Origin: Ureibacillus chungkukjangi
GTDB lineage: Bacteria; Bacillota; Bacilli; Bacillales_A; Planococcaceae
Length of the DNA: 64,000 nt
NCBI RefSeq assembly: GCF_003217295.1
Contig: NZ_QJTJ01000011.1
Coordinates: forward strand, 1-64,000
Reading direction: 5' to 3'
Within the stretch, counting starts at the first letter, position 1. Every line of letters begins with the position of its first letter. A program made the position numbers and the translations under genes. Below are positions 1 through 9,128 of this stretch, one piece after another. Under the pieces are notes generated by a model, which worked only from the letters and a program-made list of their open reading frames with translations, was not told the DNA's origin and did not search any database.

Positions 1-275
1 AATTATATCTTAATTAACCTAATTAAAAAAGCTACCTACTAGCATGTAGTCTATTAAAATTACCGTTATAAATGTTAAAGCATTACAGAAACAATTGGAC
101 ACCATTATGGAAAAACATCTAGGATAAAGGATTATAGCTTACCTTTTACTAGATATAGCTATGATGGTTATAGTATTAATTTATTTTATAACCTTTGATA
201 ATTCATAATTCATAATTCTTTTTTTAATCAATTTAATAATCCAGTGCATTTACTGTTCCATGGAAATAGCTTCTC

Positions 276-710
276 TTAATTCTCATCTTTTTTTTTAGGT
301 CTTCCTATGGTTTTTCCATTCTCTATTGCACGTCTCATTCCAATTAATGTAGAATGTCGCGCTACATCCTGTTGAAACTCAATTATCCGATGAAGTAATT
401 CTTGTAACGAACATGATAATAGGTCACAACTATTCACCTTTTCTTTTATAAAATAAATAATGACTCCTTTTTTTTCACACATATTTAAAACTTCCATTAG
501 ATGCCGAATAGAATCAGCAAGCACAAAGAACCTTTGTACAAAGATTTTATCTCCTTGTTGTAAATACATGAATAATTCCTCAAGTTGCAAGCGTTTTCTC
601 GAAAATCCGTGAGATTCTTCAAAGATTTTATCAAAAATTATAGAATCAGTTATTAATTGATTTTCACATTGTTTGTCGTTATAAATTGGGCGTTTGTAAC
701 CATAAATCAT
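276..710 (-). CDS. Serine-recombinase-like protein without catalytic residues; helix-turn-helix tail lost
   Basis: The 144 residues follow the resolvase/invertase N-terminal fold: MIYGY start, a GD-I-V strand, a late IEFQQ helix and a GRPKK linker. The catalytic serine that normally follows the first arginine (RVS) is replaced (RPIY). The DRLGR active-site segment reads FFVLADS, so the usual Asp and both Arg are gone, and the ERT near the end of the long helix is STL. Recombination is therefore unlikely; a DNA-binding role is inferred. The paralogue at 8489-9037 continues after GRPKK into a helix-turn-helix. Here a one-base deletion after codon 143 gives a stop, and the adjacent frame still reads EAISM, matching KAISM of the paralogue. 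GGAGA lies about 7 nt before the ATG. It is transcribed away from the SulP gene. Confidence 0.8.
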   Translation of the reverse strand: MIYGYKRPIYNDKQCENQLITDSIIFDKIFEESHGFSRKRLQLEELFMYLQQGDKIFVQRFFVLADSIRHLMEVLNMCEKKGVIIYFIKEKVNSCDLLSCSLQELLHRIIEFQQDVARHSTLIGMRRAIENGKTIGRPKKKDEN

Positions 711-730
711 TCTTATCTCTCCTCAAATGT

Positions 731-769
731 CTCAAAAGGGTTACTTTTTGGGAATAAAAGTGTTATGAT
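731..769 (+). promoter_or_regulatory. Promoter with palindromic operator-like block, copy A
   Basis: The block AAGGGTTACTTTTTGGGA lies between the resolvase-like gene and the SulP gene. TTACTT (741-746) can serve as -35 and TATGAT (764-769) as -10, with a 17-nt spacer. CAAAAG and CTTTTTG form an inverted repeat over the -35. The same block with the same spacing recurs at 9060-9098 and 6060-6098. A regulator binding here would compete with RNA polymerase. That the divergent resolvase-like protein is that regulator is inference. Confidence 0.65.
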
Positions 770-802
770 AATCTAAGAATTTTAAAAGAAAAGGAGATTA
801 TC

Positions 803-2236
803 ATGCAAAGTTTAAAACAACAATGGTTCGGTAATGTGCGTGGGGATATTCTATCTGGAATCGTAGTAGCATTAGCGTTAATTCCTGAAGCAATTGCCTT
901 TTCCATTATTGCAGGTGTTGACCCAATGGTTGGGTTATATGCTTCATTTTGTGTAGCAGTTATTATTGCCTTTGTAGGTGGTCGTCCAGGTATGATCTCA
1001 GCTGCTACCGGTGCTATGGCATTATTAATGGTGCCACTAGTAAGAGATCATGGAGTGGAGTATTTATTAGCTGCAACAATTCTAACAGGGATTATTCAAA
1101 TTTTATTTGGTATCTTTAAAGTCGCTAAGATTATGAAGTTTATTCCAAATGCAGTTATGATTGGCTTCGTAAATGCACTAGCTATTCTTATATTCATGGC
1201 ACAAGTACCACATTTCATCGGTATATCTAATATGACATATGTTTTTGTAGCGATTACGTTAGTTATTGTCTATACCTTACCACGTTTTGTAAAAGCAATT
1301 CCAGCTCCACTTGTGGCACTTGTCATTTTAACAGCTGTCGCAATGTTTAGTGGCTTTGAATTGCGAACTATTGGGGACTTAGGAAATATTACACAATCAT
1401 TACCTTCATTCTTAATTCCAAATGTTCCATTTAATTTTGAGACATTACAAATTATCCTCCCATATTCATTGGCATTAGCGATTGTCGGATTACTAGAGTC
1501 ACTATTAACAGCACAAATTGTTGATGATATGACAGGGACAGCAAGTAATAAAAACAAAGAGGCTCGTGGTCAAGGAATTGCGAATGTTGTTACAGGTTTC
1601 TTTGGCGGAATGGCTGCATGTGCGATGATTGGCCAATCAGTAATTAATATAAAATCTGGTGGTCGTGGACGTTTATCTTCACTTGTAGCTGGTTCATTCC
1701 TAATGTTTTTAATAATCGTATTAGGAGACCTAGTTGTAAAAATTCCAATGTCTGTGCTAGTAGGGATTATGATTATGGTAAGTATAGGTACGTTTGACTG
1801 GAGTTCATTTAAATATTTGGCGAAAGCACCACGTACAGATGCAATAGTTATGCTAGCTACTGTCATCATTGTCGTGTATACGCATGACCTATCAATAGGA
1901 GTTCTTGCAGGGGTGCTTTTAAGTGCAATTTTCTTCGTTGTAAAAATATCTACTTTAAAAGTGGAAAGGAAAAATTCACATTATATCGTGAAAGGTCAAT
2001 TATTCTTCGCATCTACTGATGGATTCATCGACTACTTTAAATCAACAGATATTAATGAGAAAGAAATTACAATTGACTTCTCAAATAGTCGTATTTGGGA
2101 TGATTCAGGAGTGGCAGCATTATCTAAAGTAAAAGATATGTTGAGAGATGAAGGAATCGAAGCTAAAGTAATAGGATTAGATACATCTAGTCAAAAGGTT
2201 GTTCAACAACTAGATGGTATATCATCATCACATTAA
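803..2236 (+). CDS. SulP-family anion permease with STAS domain (copy 1)
   Basis: An integral membrane transporter of the SLC26/SulP family, whose members move sulfate, bicarbonate or other anions. The N-terminus has the family signature region ([12 protein letters not shown], then [11 protein letters not shown]), followed by about ten to twelve hydrophobic segments to residue ~385. A cytoplasmic STAS domain occupies roughly residues 395-475 ([13 protein letters not shown]). The ATG is preceded by AAAGGAG. The stop is 10 nt before the universal stress protein start, so the two form an operon. A paralogue of identical length lies at 9129-10562 in the same context. The substrate cannot be read from sequence; bicarbonate or sulfate are the likeliest. 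Confidence 0.9.
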   Translation: MQSLKQQWFGNVRGDILSGIVVALALIPEAIAFSIIAGVDPMVGLYASFCVAVIIAFVGGRPGMISAATGAMALLMVPLVRDHGVEYLLAATILTGIIQILFGIFKVAKIMKFIPNAVMIGFVNALAILIFMAQVPHFIGISNMTYVFVAITLVIVYTLPRFVKAIPAPLVALVILTAVAMFSGFELRTIGDLGNITQSLPSFLIPNVPFNFETLQIILPYSLALAIVGLLESLLTAQIVDDMTGTASNKNKEARGQGIANVVTGFFGGMAACAMIGQSVINIKSGGRGRLSSLVAGSFLMFLIIVLGDLVVKIPMSVLVGIMIMVSIGTFDWSSFKYLAKAPRTDAIVMLATVIIVVYTHDLSIGVLAGVLLSAIFFVVKISTLKVERKNSHYIVKGQLFFASTDGFIDYFKSTDINEKEITIDFSNSRIWDDSGVAALSKVKDMLRDEGIEAKVIGLDTSSQKVVQQLDGISSSH

Positions 2237-2246
2237 GGAGGAAAAT

Positions 2247-2666
2247 ATGTATAAAAACATTTTACTAGCAGCAGACGGTTCTAATAATGCCCTACGTGCT
2301 GCCAATGAAGCAATTAAAATAGCAAGTCTATCCAATGAATCTGTTATTGATATAGTTTATGTAGCAGACTATGAAAAGACTAAGGAAGATGTTTTACATG
2401 CTTCTTCTGCAGATGAACTTATGATTGAACGTCGAAAAAAAATACAAAATGTAGAGAAAGCGTTAAAGGACAATAATGTTTCCTATAAGGTAACAATTTT
2501 ACATGGTTTACCAGGACCAGAGATTATCAAGTACGCTAACGAAAGAAAAATGGATATAGTCGTCATTGGTAGCCGTGGTTTAAACAGTCTACAGGAAATG
2601 GTGATAGGAAGTGTCAGTCACAAAGTAATGAAGCGCGTTTATTGTCCAGTATTGATTGTGAAGTAA
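2247..2666 (+). CDS. Universal stress protein, UspA family (copy 1)
   Basis: A 139-residue cytoplasmic Usp domain. It opens YKNILLAADGSNNA (the strand and Asp that contact ATP) and ends with the nucleotide-binding pattern GSRGLNSLQEMVIGSVSHKVMKR, fitting the G-2x-G-9x-G(S/T) signature of ATP-binding Usps. I chose the ATG at 2247 because AAGGAGG lies 5-6 nt upstream; an in-frame start at 2214 would overlap the permease and has no ribosome site. SulP-Usp pairing is widespread and suggests that the Usp modulates the permease, but the role is unproven. The pair ends at a strong terminator. Confidence 0.9.
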   Translation: MYKNILLAADGSNNALRAANEAIKIASLSNESVIDIVYVADYEKTKEDVLHASSADELMIERRKKIQNVEKALKDNNVSYKVTILHGLPGPEIIKYANERKMDIVVIGSRGLNSLQEMVIGSVSHKVMKRVYCPVLIVK

Positions 2667-2693
2667 TATGTGATTAAAATCTTTATATAATTA

Positions 2694-2720
2694 AACCGAA
2701 ATCTTATATTTCGGTTTTTT
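2694..2720 (+). terminator. Intrinsic terminator of the first SulP-Usp operon
   Basis: A 9-bp stem AACCGAAAT / ATTTCGGTT with a 5-nt loop is followed by a T run. The terminator after the second Usp gene has the same stem core, which shows that the duplication extends past the coding sequence. Confidence 0.9.
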
Positions 2721-2815
2721 AATTATATAAATAGTAATAATAAAACAAAAGAAATATGTAAAACTTTTTCCATATTAGCAACAAATATGATTACAAATAA
2801 TAGAGGTGAACTACC

Positions 2816-4501
2816 ATAAAAAAGAATCTTATAAAAAATGATCAAGTAGCTGTGTTTGCACTCGGTGGACTAGGTGAAATAGGGAAAAATACGTACGGTG
2901 TTCAATTTCAAGATGAAATTATTCTTATTGATGCCGGTATAAAGTTTCCACAAGATGATCTATTAGGAATTGATTTAGTCATACCTGATTATACCTATTT
3001 AACACGAAATATAGAAAAAATCAAAGGACTATTTATTACGCATGGGCATGAGGATCATATTGGGGGTATTCCCTATTTATTGCGTCAAGTGAATGTGCCA
3101 GTATACGGTGGAAAACTAGCATTAGGACTTCTTCAAAATAAATTAAAAGAACATGGACTATTACGTAGCACAAAAATGATTGAAATATGTGAAGAAGATA
3201 TAATCAAATTCAATAAAACATCTGTAAGCTTTTTTAGAACAACACACAGCATTCCCGACGCATTTGGTATTGTTGTAAAAACACCACCGGGAAACATTGT
3301 TCATACGGGAGACTTTAAGTTTGATTTTACCCCCGTTGGGCAACCAGCTAACATTACAAAGATGGCGGAAATAGGAAGTTCGGGTGTGCTTTGCCTATTG
3401 TCTGACAGTACTAATTCTGAAAAACCAAATTTTAGTATGTCTGAGCGAATAGTAAGTCAAAGTATTGATGAGATTTTTCGTAACTTAGAGGGACGGATTA
3501 TTTTTGCAACGTTTGCATCAAACATCTACAGAGTACAACAAGCAACTGATGCCGCTGTTAAATATGGCCGTAAGATAGCAGTTTTTGGACGTTCAATGGA
3601 AAACGCTATTAGAATTGGTCAAGAGCTGGGTTATATAAATGCACCAAAAGAAAGCTTTATTGATGCTCATAGTATAAAACATTATCCTGCAAATAAAGTG
3701 ATGATTTTGTGTACCGGATCTCAAGGTGAGCCTTTAGCTGCTCTCTCTCGAATTGCAAACGGTACACATAGACAAATTCGCATTCAACCAGCCGATACAG
3801 TTATATTCTCTTCATCACCCATACCGGGAAATACAAAAAGTGTGAACAGGATCATCGACTTATTACACCGTGCAGGTGCAGAAGTAATTCATGGTCAGAT
3901 TAATAACATCCATACTTCTGGTCATGGTTCACAGGAAGAGCAAAAGTTGATGTTACGTTTAATGAGGCCCAAATTCTTTATGCCAATACACGGTGAATAT
4001 CGTATGTTGAAAATGCATTCACAATTAGCAGTTGAATGTGATGTACAAGAAGAAAACACTTATATTATGGAGAATGGGGATGTACTTGCCCTTAGTTCTA
4101 ATCAAGCAAATGTAGTTGGAAAAATACCTTCAGGTGATATATATATTGATGGCAATGGCATCGGTGACATTGGCAATATCGTATTACGTGACCGTCGTGT
4201 TCTTTCTGAAGATGGTATCATGATTGTTGCGGTAAGTATCGATACAGAACGAAAAATCATTGTATCTGGTCCTGATTTTATCTCACGTGGTTTTATTTAT
4301 ATGCGAGAATCAGGAGAACTACTCACTGAAGCACAAAAGATGTTAAAAAATCATTTAACGGAATCCATTAAAAATGAACCAACTAATTGGTCTAGCTTGA
4401 AAAACGTTATATCAAAACTATTAGGACCTTATTTATTTGAAAAAACAAAGCGCCGTCCAATGATTTTACCCGTTGTTATGGATGTTAATAAAGAAGAGTA
4501 A
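2816..4501 (+). CDS. Ribonuclease J (J1-like) with probable ATA start
   Basis: A metallo-beta-lactamase/beta-CASP ribonuclease of RNA decay and maturation. HGHEDHIGG is the zinc site, [13 protein letters not shown] a downstream metal motif, and GTGSQGEP-type and HTSGH motifs of the beta-CASP domain are present (seen as CTGSQGEP and IHTSGHG). The first standard start is GTG at 2852, but homology to RNase J1 ([12 protein letters not shown]) extends 12 codons upstream. The only candidate with a ribosome site is ATA at 2816: AGAGGTG at 2802-2808, spacing 7 nt, in-frame TGA at 2807 closing the frame. From ATA the protein is 561 residues, about normal for the family. It lies within accessory DNA, so it is probably a second RNase J. 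Confidence 0.85.
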   Translation: MKKNLIKNDQVAVFALGGLGEIGKNTYGVQFQDEIILIDAGIKFPQDDLLGIDLVIPDYTYLTRNIEKIKGLFITHGHEDHIGGIPYLLRQVNVPVYGGKLALGLLQNKLKEHGLLRSTKMIEICEEDIIKFNKTSVSFFRTTHSIPDAFGIVVKTPPGNIVHTGDFKFDFTPVGQPANITKMAEIGSSGVLCLLSDSTNSEKPNFSMSERIVSQSIDEIFRNLEGRIIFATFASNIYRVQQATDAAVKYGRKIAVFGRSMENAIRIGQELGYINAPKESFIDAHSIKHYPANKVMILCTGSQGEPLAALSRIANGTHRQIRIQPADTVIFSSSPIPGNTKSVNRIIDLLHRAGAEVIHGQINNIHTSGHGSQEEQKLMLRLMRPKFFMPIHGEYRMLKMHSQLAVECDVQEENTYIMENGDVLALSSNQANVVGKIPSGDIYIDGNGIGDIGNIVLRDRRVLSEDGIMIVAVSIDTERKIIVSGPDFISRGFIYMRESGELLTEAQKMLKNHLTESIKNEPTNWSSLKNVISKLLGPYLFEKTKRRPMILPVVMDVNKEE

Positions 4502-4673
4502 ACTGAGTACGCTGATGAACATGCAAAATAGCTAGAATACAAGTAACAACATAACTTTCCTTTTCTTTCAGATATAAAGAAAATACTTGTAGAAAATCTA
4601 AACAGTCACATACTAAGAGCGCCTCACTTTTAAAAAATTTACAGAGGACATTAACTATAAAAGGAGTGACTTT

Positions 4674-5666
4674 TTGAAATCTATAGTTAAATTGTTGTTT
4701 CTTCTAATTTGTTCATCGGCTGTTTATTTATCAGTAGCTAAATCTGCAGATGCCTCATATGCAGTTATTGATGCTGAAACAGGTCGACTTCTATCAGGAA
4801 GTAATGCACATGCTCAAATGCCAATTGCTAGTTTAACGAAAATGTGGACTGCTTTAGTAGCAATTGAGAATAGTAACTTAGACGATGAAGTAAAAATATC
4901 AAGACAAGCAGCATTAAGTGAAGGATCTTCCATTTATTTAGAACCAGGAGAGAAAATAAAGGTTGAAACTTTATTGTATGGATTAATGTTGCGTTCAGGA
5001 AATGACTCAGCGTATGCATTAGCCGAACATACAGGAGGTTCATTTGAAGGTTTTATCGATTTAATGAATGAAAAAGCCGTTCTTTACGGATTAAAAAACA
5101 CTTACTTTATGAATCCTTCTGGATTACATCACGATCTACATTTATCTTCCGCATATGATACAGCGATGATGTTAAAAATTGCATTAGAGAATGATTCATT
5201 TCGTAAAATTACTTCAACCGTTAATTATAAAAGTTCAGAAAAGAATGGTGTAACATGGCAAAACAAACATCGATTGGTTCAGGAACAAAATGGCGCAGTT
5301 GCAGGTAAGACTGGTTTTACCAAAGCCGCTGGACGAACACTTGCTACTTATTTTGAACGGGAAGATAAAAAGGTCATTGTGGTCACATTAAGAGAATCTA
5401 ATGATTGGCAAGTGCATAAACAACTTGCAAATCATGTCTTCTCTCAATATGATATCGTCACAGTAGCGAAAAAAGGGGTTTATAAAGTGACAGAAGACAT
5501 ATCTGTTTCGTTAAATAAGCCAATTGAGCTACTATTGAATAAGCAAGAAGAAGCTGGACTAAGAAATGTGATACATCTTTCAAATAATAAAGAAAATAAG
5601 TATGGAATATGGCACGTGCTTTTAAATAATGAAAGCATTTATTCAACACAAGTACCATTGAAATAA
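4674..5666 (+). CDS. D-alanyl-D-alanine carboxypeptidase, peptidase S11 (DacF-like)
   Basis: A secreted low-molecular-weight penicillin-binding protein that trims the terminal D-Ala of peptidoglycan stem peptides. The signal peptide covers residues 1-27 (cleavage near SADA). The three catalytic motifs are all present: SLTK at 53-56, SGN at 108-110 and KTG at 212-214. The start is TTG with AAGGAGTG 7-9 nt upstream. At 330 residues it is shorter than typical DacA/DacF, with a reduced C-terminal domain (residues ~265-330) and no clear amphipathic anchor helix. It sits alone between RNase J and LtaS and has two terminators behind it. Confidence 0.9.
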   Translation: MKSIVKLLFLLICSSAVYLSVAKSADASYAVIDAETGRLLSGSNAHAQMPIASLTKMWTALVAIENSNLDDEVKISRQAALSEGSSIYLEPGEKIKVETLLYGLMLRSGNDSAYALAEHTGGSFEGFIDLMNEKAVLYGLKNTYFMNPSGLHHDLHLSSAYDTAMMLKIALENDSFRKITSTVNYKSSEKNGVTWQNKHRLVQEQNGAVAGKTGFTKAAGRTLATYFEREDKKVIVVTLRESNDWQVHKQLANHVFSQYDIVTVAKKGVYKVTEDISVSLNKPIELLLNKQEEAGLRNVIHLSNNKENKYGIWHVLLNNESIYSTQVPLK

Positions 5667-5769
5667 GCTGTTGATAAGGCTGTGAAGAATACCTATAAAG
5701 ATAACTTTGTGAGTCGAGGAAAATAAATACTTTTAACTCTGGCAATTTAACACAGTAAACATATTAACG

Positions 5770-5805
5770 ATAGGCCCATCCAGTCTTTTAGGTGGGCCTA
5801 TTTTC
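5770..5805 (+). terminator. Terminator after the carboxypeptidase gene
   Basis: Perfect stem ATAGGCCCA (5770-5778) / TGGGCCTAT (5793-5801) followed by TTTT. Confidence 0.85.
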
Positions 5806-5837
5806 AATCCGAACAGAAAAAAATATGGCATATTTAG

Positions 5838-5872
5838 AGCGTACCGAAAAGGTGCGCTTATTTTATATTTTT
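5838..5872 (+). terminator. Second tandem terminator
   Basis: Stem AGCGTACC / GGTGCGCT (one G-T pair) with a GAAAA loop, followed by a T-rich tail. It isolates the LtaS region from upstream transcription. Confidence 0.7.
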
Positions 5873-6059
5873 AAGACTTACTCTTGATTAATCATCTTTG
5901 ATAGTTATTGCTATTGAGGAAAAGATAAATCACATGGAGGACTATCTTGTTTTAAAGAGGTTGATTGAAATGGCATGGTATAACCTATTAACTTCTCATA
6001 CTATCCTATCTGCTCCTATTTTTCTTTATAATACCATACATTTAATAGTTAATAAGAGG

Positions 6060-6098
6060 CTCAAAAAGGTTCTTTTTTGGGACTAATCATGTTACACT
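6060..6098 (+). promoter_or_regulatory. Promoter with palindromic operator-like block, copy C
   Basis: AAAGGTTCTTTTTTGGGA matches the blocks upstream of both SulP genes. TTCTTT (6070-6075) and TACACT (6093-6098) are again 17 nt apart. Here no resolvase-like gene lies divergently, and the downstream gene is ltaS about 245 nt away. The 5667-6344 gap holds otherwise only the two terminators before it and the leader after it; I found no credible gene. Confidence 0.55.
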
Positions 6099-6105
6099 CT
6101 TTCTA

Positions 6106-6248
6106 TTGAGTTTTTTAGACTCAAGCTTTTATGAGGATGAAAAGTAAATCTACGTAAGATGGATGTAATTTTGGTAATGCACTGAAAAAATGAAATGAAA
6201 TTTACAAGTAAACTAATAGATCGATAAGTTAGTTTTTTTAGAGTTTAC
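6106..6248 (+). promoter_or_regulatory. Structured ltaS leader with terminator-like hairpin
   Basis: Several inverted repeats lie between the promoter block and ltaS: TTGAGT/ACTCAA (6106-6124); GTAAAT/ATTTAC (6144-6149 with 6200-6205); and AACTAA/TTAGTT (6211-6216 with 6229-6234) followed by five T. GTAAAC (6208-6213) can instead pair with GTTTAC (6243-6248), competing with the terminator-like stem. This suggests attenuation, but the stems are short and AU-rich and I recognise no known riboswitch class. Confidence 0.35.
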
Positions 6249-6344
6249 CAAAGCTGATAATTATGTATGATTGAAGAAATTTTTAGTAAGGAAAAATAGC
6301 AAAACTTTACTAGTATGATAGCTATAGTTGCAATGGAGGTATAT

Positions 6345-8279
6345 ATGAATACAATAATTCAAAAAAGTCAGAGTATGTTCAGTAAATATATTGTCTTTTT
6401 CATTACGGCCGTTATTTTTCTATGGATGAAGACATATATAGTTCAATTAAAGCAATTTAATTTAGGAGTAGAAAACTCAATCCAAGAGTTTCTATTATTT
6501 CTAAATCCTTTAGGCTCCTCTATCCTGATTTTAGGAGTGGCATGCATATTTAAAAAAAGAAAAAAATACATTTGGTTAATTGTTATTGATTTTCTCCTAT
6601 CCTTTCTTTTATACGCTAATGTTCTATATTATCGATTTTTTAACGATTTCCTTACATTACCAACTATATTTCAAACACAAAACTTTGGAGATGTAAGCAG
6701 TAGTATATCATCACTTTTTAGACCATATGACTTTTTATTCTTTATTGATATAGTTGTGTTAATTCTCTTACTTACTGTTAAATTTGTTAAAATCGAAGCA
6801 ATTAACATGAAGCGTCGAAACGTAGTGGCAATAATAGTTGTTGGTTTAGGTATTTCAATTTTAAATTTGACCTTAGCAGAAGTAGATCGTCCTCAATTAT
6901 TAACAAGAGGTTTCGATCGTAATTATATTGTGAAGTATCTGGGGATGTACAATTATACGATTTATGATGCCGTTCAAACTACTAAAGCATCTACGCAAAG
7001 AGTTTTGGCAGATAGTGATGATATTACAGAAGTGATTAACTTTACGCAGGCTAATTATGCTGAATCTAATCCGGAATATTTTGGAGTCGGTAAAGGAATG
7101 AACGTGATTCTAGTGCATCTTGAATCTATACAAGAATTTTTAATTGACTATAAGTTGCATGATGAAGAAGTTACTCCATTTTTAAATTCATTAACAAGAG
7201 AAGAACATACGATTTATTTTGATAATTTTTTCCATCAAACAGCACAAGGGAAAACTGCTGATGCTGAATTTATCCTGTCTAATTCATTATATGGTCTGCC
7301 ACAAGGTTCAGCCTTTACAATAAAAGGCTTAAACAAATACCATGCTGCTCCGGCTATTTTAGGACCGCTGGGTTATACTTCGGCAGTATTTCATCCAAAC
7401 AAAGGAAGTTTTTGGAATAGAGATGAAATATATAAATCTTTTGGATATGATAATTTCTTTGATTCAAGCTACTATAATATGATTCCTGAACAATTAGCTG
7501 ATTACGGACTAATGGATAAGCCATTCTATGAGCAATCAATTCAAAAATTGGAGTCCTTGCCCCAACCATTTTATTCGAAGTTCATCACTGTATCACATCA
7601 TTATCCATATAAGATGAATCAAGAAGAGGCAACCATTGGACCGCATACAACTGGTAGTAAATCAGTGAATAATTATTTCCAGACAGCTCGATATGCTGAT
7701 GAAGCTTTGGAGCAATTTTTTACTTACTTGAAGGAATCTGGTTTATATGATAAATCCATTATCATTATGTATGGTGACCATTACGGTATATCTCAAAATC
7801 ATGATGCAGCTATGGAACAGGTGCTTGGCAAAGAAGTAACACCGTTTGTTAGCAAGGCTGAGTTACAGCGAGTACCATTGTTTATTCGGGTGCCAGGTAT
7901 AGAAGCTGGAGTGAGCCATCAATATGGTGGACAAATCGATATTCTACCGACAATTCTTCATTTATTAGGAGTTGAAACAAAGGACTACGTACATTTTGGA
8001 ACAGACTTATTATCCAAAAGTCATGATGAACTTGTTCCATTCCGAAATGGTGACTTTGTAAGTCCAACCATTACATTTGTTGATGGGAAATTTTATGACT
8101 CGAAAACAGGCTTATTATTAGCAGAAGAACAATTAGAAAAAGCAAAGGCATATCAGGAAATGGTGCATCGTAAATTAGAACTCTCGGACCGAGTCATCAA
8201 TGGAGATCTACTGCGTTTTTATACTCCTGAAAGCTTCATGCCTGTTGAGCGTTCTCAATTTGACTATAAAGTGAAATAA
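6345..8279 (+). CDS. ltaS: Lipoteichoic acid synthase-type glycerol-phosphate transferase
   Basis: A polytopic membrane enzyme that polymerises glycerol phosphate from phosphatidylglycerol on the outer face of the membrane. Five hydrophobic segments lie within the first ~185 residues, followed by an extracellular sulfatase-fold domain. Catalytic-type residues are visible: Glu260 (VHLES), nucleophile Thr304 (QGKTADAE) and the metal ligands Asp478-His479 (MYGDHYG). The ATG at 6345 is preceded by GGAGGT; the in-frame ATG at 6315 has no ribosome site. The protein has 644 residues, normal for LtaS/YfnI/YqgS paralogues. Bacilli usually carry several, so this may be a stress-specific or primase-like member. 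It has a long structured leader and its own terminator. Confidence 0.9.
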   Translation: MNTIIQKSQSMFSKYIVFFITAVIFLWMKTYIVQLKQFNLGVENSIQEFLLFLNPLGSSILILGVACIFKKRKKYIWLIVIDFLLSFLLYANVLYYRFFNDFLTLPTIFQTQNFGDVSSSISSLFRPYDFLFFIDIVVLILLLTVKFVKIEAINMKRRNVVAIIVVGLGISILNLTLAEVDRPQLLTRGFDRNYIVKYLGMYNYTIYDAVQTTKASTQRVLADSDDITEVINFTQANYAESNPEYFGVGKGMNVILVHLESIQEFLIDYKLHDEEVTPFLNSLTREEHTIYFDNFFHQTAQGKTADAEFILSNSLYGLPQGSAFTIKGLNKYHAAPAILGPLGYTSAVFHPNKGSFWNRDEIYKSFGYDNFFDSSYYNMIPEQLADYGLMDKPFYEQSIQKLESLPQPFYSKFITVSHHYPYKMNQEEATIGPHTTGSKSVNNYFQTARYADEALEQFFTYLKESGLYDKSIIIMYGDHYGISQNHDAAMEQVLGKEVTPFVSKAELQRVPLFIRVPGIEAGVSHQYGGQIDILPTILHLLGVETKDYVHFGTDLLSKSHDELVPFRNGDFVSPTITFVDGKFYDSKTGLLLAEEQLEKAKAYQEMVHRKLELSDRVINGDLLRFYTPESFMPVERSQFDYKVK

Positions 8280-8307
8280 GAACCTAATACGTAGAATAAT
8301 GATAGAT

Positions 8308-8335
8308 AAAAAAGCCTTCAATTGAAGGCTTTTTT
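8308..8335 (+). terminator. Terminator of ltaS
   Basis: Perfect 12-bp stem AAAAAAGCCTTC / GAAGGCTTTTTT with an AATT loop. Confidence 0.95.
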
Positions 8336-8427
8336 ATCTTATACAGTATTGTTGGATAGTATCCATTTTAAAATAATTTAATTATAGATTAACAGGATTA
8401 TAATTATAGTAAGTGAAAGCGAATAAT

Positions 8428-8483
8428 AAAAACCACACTTTCCACATGAACTTACAAAAATTCCATTGGGTAGTGTGGTTTTT
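8428..8483 (-). terminator. Terminator of the second resolvase-like gene
   Basis: Twelve-base inverted repeat AAAAACCACACT / AGTGTGGTTTTT separated by 32 nt, just beyond the stop of the minus-strand gene. The A and T ends make it usable in both directions. Confidence 0.7.
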
Positions 8484-8488
8484 ACTTG

Positions 8489-9037
8489 TTATTTATTGTC
8501 AGCAGATTCTAGGTAACGATACAAAGTGGATTTACTTATTCCTGTTTCATTTTTTATATCATGCAGTTTAAATCCTGCATGATACATTGAAATTGCTTTT
8601 TGGATGCTATCATCTGATTTTTTAGGTCTACCAAATGATTTACCATTTCTTTTTGCTTGATCCATACCTATTGTTGTTGATTGTTTCACTATATCTGTCT
8701 GGAATTGCAGTATATGAACCATTAAATCATTTAAGCGAATGTTCAATAACTCATTACTTTTAATATCTTCATTTATAAAACGAATGGTTACATCATCTTT
8801 TTCACACACTTTTAATAGTTCAGAGAGATGTCTTGACGAATCAGCTAAAACAATCATTCTTTCGACGAAAATCATATCTCCTGGTTCGATTTTCATGAGT
8901 AATGCTTCTAATTGTGTTCTTTTCTTAGGAGAACCATGTTCCTCATAGTAAATTTCATCACACTTTTTATTTAAAGTTGTATGTTGTTTTTCTATTTTTT
9001 TATCATCGTACAATGGTCTTATATATCCGTAGATCAT
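8489..9037 (-). CDS. Serine-recombinase-like protein without catalytic residues, with C-terminal helix-turn-helix
   Basis: The intact 182-residue paralogue of the gene at 276-710. Residues 1-140 follow the resolvase fold, but the catalytic Ser is absent (RPLY instead of RVST), the DRLGR segment reads MIVLADS, and the ERT after the long helix reads STT. A GRPKK linker leads to a Hin-like helix-turn-helix at about 140-180 (AISMYHAGFKLHDI, then ISKSTLYRYL). The fold and DNA-binding tail are kept while the strand-exchange chemistry is lost, so a regulator is the simplest inference. The start at 9037 has AGGAG 8 nt upstream; the in-frame ATG at 9055 lacks one. It is divergent from the second SulP gene, across a conserved operator-like block. 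Confidence 0.8.
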   Translation of the reverse strand: MIYGYIRPLYDDKKIEKQHTTLNKKCDEIYYEEHGSPKKRTQLEALLMKIEPGDMIFVERMIVLADSSRHLSELLKVCEKDDVTIRFINEDIKSNELLNIRLNDLMVHILQFQTDIVKQSTTIGMDQAKRNGKSFGRPKKSDDSIQKAISMYHAGFKLHDIKNETGISKSTLYRYLESADNK

Positions 9038-9059
9038 TTTAATCGCTCCTAACAAAGTA

Positions 9060-9098
9060 TCCGGAAGGGTTCCTTTTTGGGAATATGGGTGTTATACT
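9060..9098 (+). promoter_or_regulatory. Promoter with palindromic operator-like block, copy B
   Basis: AAGGGTTCCTTTTTGGGA differs from copy A at one base. AAGG-GTT-CCTT is a perfect small palindrome over the -35 hexamer TTCCTT (9070-9075), and TATACT (9093-9098) follows after 17 nt. The block lies 23 nt from the resolvase-like start codon, so it could repress both directions. Confidence 0.65.
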
Positions 9099-9128
9099 AA
9101 TTAAAGAATTTTAGAAAAGGAGTTTATC

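Noticed and set aside
1-275. Left edge as a gene or element end
   Set aside because: AT-rich, no coding frame beyond the frameshifted tail of the resolvase-like gene; the window edge prevents judging repeats.
5995-6045. Possible remnant of a third resolvase-like gene upstream of the ltaS promoter block (minus-strand ATGTATGGT resembling the MIYGY start)
   Set aside because: Similarity stops after a few codons and a stop follows quickly; too short to separate from chance.
5898-6086. A 62-codon frame between two terminators and the ltaS promoter block
   Set aside because: No ribosome site, unnatural start, and its end overlaps the promoter-operator block; composition looks non-coding.
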